Below, piece by piece: positions 58,177-64,000 of a stretch of DNA of 64,000 bases (position 1 is its first letter; each line of letters starts with the position of its first letter). The stretch is from NCBI RefSeq assembly GCF_041146795.1, contig NC_135181.1, positions 42,195,559-42,259,558 of the forward strand. Reading direction: 5' to 3'. The notes under the pieces are model-generated. The model saw only the letters and a program-made list of their open reading frames with translations. It did not search any database and was not told the DNA's origin. The translations under genes and the position numbers were made by a program. Source of the stretch: Maylandia zebra. Lineage: Eukaryota > Chordata > Actinopteri > Cichliformes > Cichlidae.

Positions 58177-59020
58177 TCTCTGTTAGTACATGACTTAATA
58201 ATTGATCAACAAATTGATTTACTCTGCCTTACAGAAACCTGGTTGCAGCAGGATGATTATGTTAGTTTAAATGAATCAACACCCCCGAGTCATTCTAACT
58301 ACCAGAAATCTCGAAGCACAGGCCGAGGGGGCGGTGTGGCAGCAATTTTTCACACCAGCCTATTAATTAATGAAAGACCAAGACAGACTTTTAATTCATT
58401 TGAAAGCCTGATGCTTAACATTGTCCACCCCAGCTGTGAAACTCAGAAACCAGTCATCTATCGTCCACCTGGGCCTTACACAGAGTTTCTGTCTGATTTC
58501 TCAGACTTTATATCTAATTTAGTTCTGAGCTCAGATAAAATAATTATTTTGGGTGATTTTAACATCCATGTAGATGCTAAAAATGACAGCCTCAACATGG
58601 CATTTAATCTGTTATTAGACTCAATTGGTTTCTCTCAAAATGTAAAAGAACCCACCCACCACTTTAATCACACTCTAGATCTTGTTTTAACATATGGCAT
58701 AGAAACTGAACTTTTAACAGCGTTTCCTGAAAACCCTCTCCTGTCTGATCATTTCCTGATAACATTTACATTTACAATAATTGATTACACAGCGGTGGAG
58801 AGTAGACTTTATCAAAGTAGATGTCTTTCTGAAAGCGCTGTAACTAAGTTTAAGAATATAATCCACCCACTGTTATCATCTTCAATGCCCTGTACCAACA
58901 CAGAGCAGAGCAGCTATCTGAACGCTACCCCAACAGAGGTCGATTATCTTGTTAATAATTTCACCTCCTCACTACGTACGACTCTGGATACTGTAGCTCC
59001 TGTGAAAACTAAGGTCTCTA
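58177..59020 (+). pseudogene. L2-D ORF2 endonuclease segment
   Basis: The endonuclease start ([11 protein letters not shown]) lies at 54775-54810 before the LTR element. From 58177 the frame continues with [37 protein letters not shown] and [11 protein letters not shown] short deletion near 58452 removes the VIVYRPPG start found in L2-A while keeping frame. RT is absent. Confidence 0.85.
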
Positions 59021-60655
59021 ATCTAATCTAATCTGCGATGAAGTGCTTTGAACGCCTGGTCAGAGACTTCATCATTTCTTCACTACCAGACACACTGGAC
59101 CCACTACAGTTCGCTTACCGTCCAAATCGTTCCACAGACGATGCCATCTCTCATCTCCTCCACACGTCACTCACTCACTTGGACACTAGAAGGGGGAATT
59201 ATGTTAAAATGCTCTTCATAGACTACAGCTCTGCATTTAACACCATAATTCCCTCCACACTCACCACCAAGCTGGAGCATCTGGGACTCAGCTCATCTAT
59301 GTGTCAGTGGATCTCCAACTTCCTAACTGGCAGACCACAGGCAGTAAGGATGGGCGGACATGTCTCAGCCTCCACCACTCTCAGCACTGGAGCCCCCCAG
59401 GGGTGTGTTCTGAGCCCCCTGCTGTACTCTTTGTACACATATGACTGTGTGGCCACTACCAGCTCCACCACCATCATCAAGTTTGCTGACGACACCGTCG
59501 TGGTGGGCCTGATCTCTGATAACAACGAGACGGCCTACCTGAAGGAGATTAGGAATCTGGAGAACTGGTGCCAGAGGAACAACCTCCTTCTAAACGTCAG
59601 TAAGACAAAGGAGCTGATAGTGGACTTCAGCACTAAGCAGGAGAGGAACTACCAGACCCCTGTCATCAACGAGTGCCCAGTGGAGAGAGTGGACAGCTTC
59701 AAATACCTCGGAGTTCACATCACGCAGGACCTGTCATGGTCCTGTCACATCAACACCGTGGTGAAAAAGGCCCGACAGCGTCTCTACCACCTCAGACGCT
59801 TGAGAGACTTCCAACTGCCCTCCAAGGTGCTCAGGAACTTTTACTCGTGCACCATAGAGAGCATCCTGGCGGGAAACATCTTAACCTGGTTCGGGAACAG
59901 CACCATGCAGGACAGACAAGCTCTACAGAGGGTTGTGCGGTCAGCTGAGCGCACCATCCGCTCCGAGCTCCCTGACCTGCACTCAATCTACAGCAGGCGG
60001 TGCTGGACCAAGGCCAGGAAGATCGTGAAGGACCTCAGCCATCCCAACAACAGACTGTTCTCTCTGCTGAGGTCAGGAAAGCGATTCCGCTCCCTGAAGA
60101 CCAACACAGAGAGACTGAGGAGGAGCTTCTTCCCGCAGGCGATACGGTCTCTCAATCACACCACCACACAGTACTGACCCACACATACAGTTCTTACACA
60201 CACACTGGACTTTCTGGACTTTGGTTTTGCACAACACTGGTCACTATATTCTTCATTTCCGGTTAATACTTGTACAGCTGCTGTTATTGTGTATATATTT
60301 ATTTAGATTTAGATTTCTTCATACATTCTTATATAGTTCTATATTGTGTATTTTGTTGTACAGTTATTTTATTTTCAACTTTAATTTATATATTTTATCT
60401 TATTCTTCCCAGTTAAATTTACCCTTCATTCTAATTTGTGTTGTACAGTTATTTCATTTTTAACCTTAATTTATATTTTATTCCTTCCTAGTTAAATTTA
60501 CCCTTTTTAATTTTTCATATTTATTTCCTTTCTTATTCATAGCCTTTTCCTTTTTTGTTCTCTTTAGGTCACGAGCAGTTGTCCAAGCATTTCACTACAT
60601 ATCGTACTGTGTATGACTGTGTACGTGACAAATAAAATTTGAATTTGATTTGAAT
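59021..60655 (+). mobile_element. Rex1-like LINE, 5'-truncated
   Basis: It begins at repeated TCTAA units after L2-D and ends with ACAAATAAAATTTGAATTTG followed by TTTGAATTTTT. The coding part lacks the endonuclease. The 3' UTR (60178-60655) is AT-rich with repeated TTATTTTATTTTCAAC-type units. Confidence 0.8.
59038..60177 (+). CDS. Rex1-like reverse transcriptase, intact C-terminal 379 codons
   Basis: The uninterrupted frame carries [62 protein letters not shown] with both catalytic aspartates, [17 protein letters not shown] and [14 protein letters not shown]. The C-terminal cysteine-poor tail ends [18 protein letters not shown]. The first ATG at 59038 is simply the first after truncation. 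Without the endonuclease it should be immobile. Confidence 0.88.
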   Translation: MKCFERLVRDFIISSLPDTLDPLQFAYRPNRSTDDAISHLLHTSLTHLDTRRGNYVKMLFIDYSSAFNTIIPSTLTTKLEHLGLSSSMCQWISNFLTGRPQAVRMGGHVSASTTLSTGAPQGCVLSPLLYSLYTYDCVATTSSTTIIKFADDTVVVGLISDNNETAYLKEIRNLENWCQRNNLLLNVSKTKELIVDFSTKQERNYQTPVINECPVERVDSFKYLGVHITQDLSWSCHINTVVKKARQRLYHLRRLRDFQLPSKVLRNFYSCTIESILAGNILTWFGNSTMQDRQALQRVVRSAERTIRSELPDLHSIYSRRCWTKARKIVKDLSHPNNRLFSLLRSGKRFRSLKTNTERLRRSFFPQAIRSLNHTTTQY

Positions 60656-61944
60656 TTTTAAAGTCCTCTGCTTTCCTAACGATATGGTCAACAATCTGAA
60701 GGAGAGAATTCTTCAAATTGCAGAGGAATATCCAACTGTGACAAAGATTGTTCTGCATACAGGGTCAAACGATGTGTCCAAACAACAGTCGGAGGTTCTG
60801 AAACAGGACTTTACTGGATTATTAAATACTGCAAACTCTCTGAATGCAGCTGTATTCATCAGTGGACCTGTACTGCCGATCAGAGGAGGAGACGAGAGAT
60901 TCAGCAGGTTGTTTACACTGAATAAATGGCTTATATCAGCATGTGCTGACCACTCAGTGCATTTTATCAACAACTTTAATATTTTTTGGGAACGCAGGCA
61001 TCTGTTTAAAGCAAATGGATTTAATTTTAACAAGTCAGGGGTGAAACTGTTCACCTCCAACTTGTTTTATTCCATACGTCATCCATCTGTGCTTGGTGCC
61101 AAGGCTGAGATAAACGAGGAGTTATCTCATAAAGAGGAACAAACAGTACTCCAAGAACAGACAAAGCCCAGCAGAAACCTTGAGGAGGAGCTCCATTTGC
61201 CCCCACCCGGGAAGAGCCTCAGAAAGGAGAGACATCCATGGCATCTGAGGAAGAGCCTCAGAAAGGAGAGACATCTGAGGCAAGAAGAGGGGTCCCTATT
61301 TGCCTCCAACTCTCTCAACAACACCAACGACCAGGACCAGGGACCACGATCTTCCCCAGTCCCCCAAACCCCTGACAGGCCATCACCCCCATCACCCTCC
61401 TCCCCCTCCCTTTCTCCCTCCTCCCCACACCTGAAATTCACTGAGGAGATGATGGAGCGGGTCAATGCTGGGCTCAGATCTACCCCCCGGCCCAATCCCT
61501 TTTTGTCCCCCATAAACCCCCCACCAGAGCGGCAAAAGGTTCGCCATCGAGCCCCACCCTCAACAGAGCAATCGAAGTCACATTGCTCAGCCTCGCCCCC
61601 CTTAGTTTCTCCTTACCACCTTCATGCTCTGTCTCCGAAGTCTGATGTGTGATGTGTGGAGGGTCCGGGCTGCGAGGATTATGGCAGTGGTGACTTTTCC
61701 CAGGAGAAGCTGGGACCCTGTTTACTAGAAGGTTTTAAAATCTCTGTACTTTTAGGTGACAGGAGACATGTGGCCTGGTCAAAACACAGAGAAATGCACT
61801 CTAAAAGATCTTTAAATATATTAAACATACCTTGTGTGCCACAGACTGCTCCCAAACACGAGGGGACAAGTAATACCTCTAAAACACTTAAGGTGGCTTT
61901 ATTAAATGTTATATCTTTAGCTGGGAAAACATTTTTAATTAATG
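60656..61944 (+). mobile_element. Second esterase-ORF1 LINE (CR1/L2 group), both ends missing
   Basis: The sequence starts inside an ORF1 and ends in the first codons of an ORF2 endonuclease (ALLNVISLAGKTFLIN), where a SINE is inserted. It is a different subfamily from L2-A to L2-D. Confidence 0.8.
60684..61652 (+). pseudogene. ORF1 esterase-like protein, N-terminally truncated
   Basis: The frame of 322 codons starts after the lost nucleophile block. It keeps VLHTGSNDVSKQQSE (Asn block), FISGPVLPIRGGDERFSRL and INNFNIFWER. The C-terminal catalytic block reads KANGFNFNKSG where D-G-x-H is expected, so both Asp and His positions are changed. A proline- and serine-rich tail follows, with a duplicated 13-residue unit (KSLRKERH) at 61213-61297. 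The Ser block GDS is not present because of truncation. Confidence 0.75.
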
Positions 61945-62268
61945 GTAAATGGCCTGTATTTATATAGCGCTTTACTAGTCCCTAAGGACCCCAAAGCGCT
62001 TTACATATCCAGTCATCCACCCATTCACACACACATTCACACACTGGTGATGGCAAGCTACATTGTAGCCACAGCCACCCTGGGGCGCACTGACAGAGGC
62101 GAGGCTGCCGGACACTGGCGCCACCGGGCCCTCTGACCACCACCAGTAGGCAACGGGTGAAGTGTCTTGCCCAAGGACACAATGACCGAGACTGTCCAAG
62201 CCGGGGCTCGAACCGGCAACCTTCCGATTACAAGGCAAACTCCCAACTCTTGAGCCACGATCACCCAC
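61945..62268 (-). mobile_element. Complete tRNA-derived SINE with L2-type tail
   Basis: On the minus strand the head has TGGCTCAAGAGTTGGG (A-box like) and GGTTCGAGCCC (B box), then CCTTGGGCAAGACACTTCAC, the conserved core block of V-SINE-like elements. The 3' half is the L2-type tail ending GGCCATTTACC. An exact 8-bp duplication AATTAATG flanks it (61937-61944 and 62269-62276). It is the only full-length copy here; 43155 and 44995 are tail-only copies. Confidence 0.88.
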
Positions 62269-62279
62269 AATTAATGATG

Positions 62280-62573
62280 TGTCAGTCTGTGTTCCTCCGT
62301 GTCAGTCTGTGTAACTCCGTGTCAGTCTGTTACCCTGCGTTCCACGGTGTCCTGTTCCTCGTCTGCGTCTCTCTGCTATTCATCATCCATTGTCATATGC
62401 TCCCAGGTCTGTTATTTTTAGTTCTCCCAGTTTAGGTGTCTTTAGTTATTTGTTATGCCCCACTGTTTGTTTGCCACTACACCTCTGTAAATAAAGCCAC
62501 CAGTATCTCATCCACTGCCTGCATCTTGGGTCCTCCTTCTAAATCCACACGGCTCGCCTCGGCAGCCGTGACA
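62280..62573 (+). repeat. 5' LTR (probably partial) of a second LTR element
   Basis: The 3' end CACGGCTCGCCTC to GCCGTGACA matches the end of the solo LTR at 25595, preceded by AAATAAAGCC and a GCCTGCATCTTGGGTCCTCC block also found there. The 5' edge near 62280 (TGTCAGTCTGTG) is uncertain and the hairpin and TATA segment are missing. Repeated GTGTCAGTCTGT units occur at 62278-62335. Confidence 0.7.
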
Positions 62574-63063
62574 GTACGAACCGGCCACTATGGACCCAGC
62601 AGCATTCAACCCGCCCAAGGAGCTCCGGGAGGACATTGTTTACTCCGTGGACAAATTAATCAACGCGTGGCTGGAGCACGAGGGGAGAGAATTTCGCCAA
62701 GCCGTGGCTAATCGGCTACAGCGCTTTGTTTCTGGTCTCCCCTGGCTGCTCAGCTCACTTCACCCGCTCGCACAGAATTTCATTCTGAATGGACTCCGTC
62801 TTCACCCCCCGGCTGCTACCACCCACCCTGCAGCTCATGCTTCACTGCCCAGTCCGACAGAGGATGTTCTGCCCGGCCCGTTGACCCAGCCTTCGAGGGG
62901 GAAACGGCGCTCACGCTGCCGACGCTCCTCGCCACAGTCGGACCTGGGGATTTCCGAGCAGCCAGCTGTGGTGAGTGGACAGGACAGTATTATTGGTCTG
63001 AACTGTGGGACCGTTTACTCAGGGGTGATGTTCTGTACGGCACAGGACAAAAACTGTTTATCG

Positions 63064-63235
63064 CCAGAAGCTCAGTTAGCCGCCCGGCCAGAAGCTCAGT
63101 TAGCCTCCCAGCCAGAAGCTCAGTTAGCCGCCCGGCCAGAAGCTCAGTTAGCCGCCCAGCCAGAAGCTCAGTTAGCCGCTCGGCCAGGAGCTCAGTAAGC
63201 CGCCCGGCCAGAAGCCCAGTCGCCACCTCCGCCAC
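63064..63235 (+). repeat. 24-bp coding minisatellite (PEAQLAAR)
   Basis: Seven or so tandem units of CCAGAAGCTCAGTTAGCCGC plus four bases, each eight codons, keeping frame. Confidence 0.88.
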
Positions 63236-63711
63236 ATTCAGCCTCACAATCCATAGCTCAATTACAGTCACAGCCAGACTTATTACAAACCCTGTTACAA
63301 TCCATGGCCCAGTCAGTAGCCCGGTTAGCAGAAGAATCATTAGCTTTATCCTCAGTGCAGCCTCCTGTTCAGCAGTCACCAGCCCTGCATCCTGTGTCAG
63401 TTGCTCCACCACCTGTTCAGCCATCACCTACTCCTCCTGTACAGCAAGCCATGTCAGTCCAACCCATAACGGACAGTTCAATAACTTCGTACTCTAAGCA
63501 GAGAGACAAACCCAAGAACAATGTCAACATTCCTCAAAGGCTGGCCAGTTCTGAGACTGAGATGCACTCCAGGGCCTCCCCAGAGGCTGGGTTTCAGCCC
63601 CCATCAGACTCTGGACCCCTGGAGTTTAAGAAGCCAGCTGAGGACTGCACCCAGCTGTCGCTGCCTGAGCAGGGTCAATGCTCTGCGCAGCTGCAGGCCG
63701 CTATGTGTTTG

Positions 63712-63985
63712 CCAGAGGCCCGTGTGCCTGCTGGTCCTGTTGCGTTCCTGCCAGAGGCCCGTGTGCCTGCTGGTTCTGTTGCGTTCCTGCCAGAGGCCCG
63801 TGTGCCTGCTGGTTCTGTTGCGTTCCTGCCAGAGGCCCGTGTGCCTGCTGGTTCGGTTGCGTTCCTGCAAGAGGCCCGTGTGCCTGCTGGTTCTGTTGCG
63901 TTCCTGCCAGAGGCCCGTGTGCCTGCTGGTTCTGTTGCGTTCCTGCCAGAGGTCTCCGCACCTGCTGGTTCTGTTCTGTGTGTGC
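63712..63985 (+). repeat. 39-bp coding minisatellite (PEARVPAGSVAFL)
   Basis: About seven tandem 13-codon units around CCAGAGGCCCGTGTGCCTGC. The last unit diverges (EVSAPAGSVL). Confidence 0.9.
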
Positions 63986-64000
63986 CAGGGGCTCCAGTGC

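Larger units (their letters stand above)
52859..59020 (+). mobile_element. L2-clade LINE (L2-D), interrupted twice and 3'-truncated
   Basis: The 5' UTR (52859-53110) is shared with L2-A. A MITE (53111-53675) sits directly before ORF1. ORF1 occupies 53677-54546. ORF2 begins near 54770 and is split by the LTR element (54811-58171), resuming at 58177. It stops at about 59020 in the linker before RT, where a Rex1-like LINE begins. Confidence 0.9.
62590..64000 (+). pseudogene. Second gag-like repeat protein, one nonsense codon, runs off the window
   Basis: It starts 16 nt after the LTR with MDPAAFNPPKELREDI and has RLQRFVSGLPWLLSSLHP, clearly related to the frame at 57615. A basic patch (RGKRRSRCRRSS) and a VVSGQD...GTVYSGVMFC block also correspond. 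PEAQLAAR 8-residue repeats follow (63064-63235). A TAA at 63196-63198 interrupts this array where repeat units have TTA. The same frame then stays open to the window end, through ASPEAG, DSGPLEFKK and EQGQCSAQ (shared with the first copy) and 13-residue PEARVPAGSVAFL repeats. The rest lies outside the window. Confidence 0.75.

Noticed and set aside
62150..62268. Possible tRNA gene (A and B boxes)
   Set aside because: No complete cloverleaf; continuous with a SINE body and flanked by an 8-bp target duplication.
63055..63990. Regularly repeated units that could suggest a CRISPR array
   Set aside because: Units are contiguous, keep reading frame and lack spacers; they are coding minisatellites in a eukaryotic genome.

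Overview
The window reads as a teleost fish genome, probably a percomorph. It has split vertebrate genes and typical fish repeat families: L2-clade LINEs with a (TTCAA)n tail, Rex1-like LINEs, fish L1, Tc1, many hAT elements with 8-bp target duplications, and tRNA-derived SINEs ending in an L2-type tail. The species itself cannot be read from the sequence. All splice sites, target duplications and homologies were read by eye; no alignment or database search was run.

Host genes are few. (1) vps16, minus strand, ten 5' coding exons (71-5130), the rest of the gene lying left of the window. (2) cavin2, plus strand, complete in six coding exons (17288-20562). (3) A 15-finger C2H2 zinc-finger gene, minus strand (33041-34531), at least two exons. 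(4) A kinesin P-loop fragment (31241-31362), probably a relic. (5) One unidentified, well-formed host exon (52735-52858) cut by an L2 insertion. Everything else is mobile DNA in various states of nesting.

Layout: 1-5.3 kb is vps16, with a hAT element (itself carrying a MITE) in intron 9. 5.3-14.0 kb is a nearly full-length L1 with a 16-bp target duplication, split by a 3.5-kb L2. 14.05-15.2 kb is a hAT MITE. 15.2-22.3 kb is cavin2 with its flanks. 22.5-31.5 kb holds two L2 copies around a decayed hAT transposase, a MITE containing a solo LTR, and the kinesin fragment. 32.6-36.4 kb is the zinc-finger gene and a decayed LTR element. 36.4-43.1 kb holds Rex1-like LINEs, one carrying a four-level nest (LINE > hAT > Tc1 > THAP-domain element). 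44.5-46.5 kb is three interlocked hAT-type elements. 47.7-51.3 kb is a 5'-truncated L1 with an unusual G-rich 3' part. 52.8-59.0 kb is an L2 broken by a MITE and by a young LTR element. 59.0-62.3 kb is a Rex1-like LINE, an esterase-ORF1 LINE and a SINE. 62.3-64.0 kb is the start of a second LTR element running off the window.

The most interesting item is a family of small LTR retroelements. The copy at 54811-58171 has two 540-bp LTRs that look identical by eye, a 5-bp target duplication, and one intact 664-codon repeat-rich ORF with no pol. A diverged copy at 62280-64000 shares its N-terminal domain, a decayed copy lies at 34775-36170, and two solo LTRs (24939-25595, 51591-52092) share its LTR layout. 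This suggests a recently mobile, gag-only, non-autonomous family. Other leads are a YY1-type motif at the same offset in the fish L1 5' end as in human L1, a THAP-domain element with 8-bp duplications, and two L2 copies sharing the same inactivating lesions.
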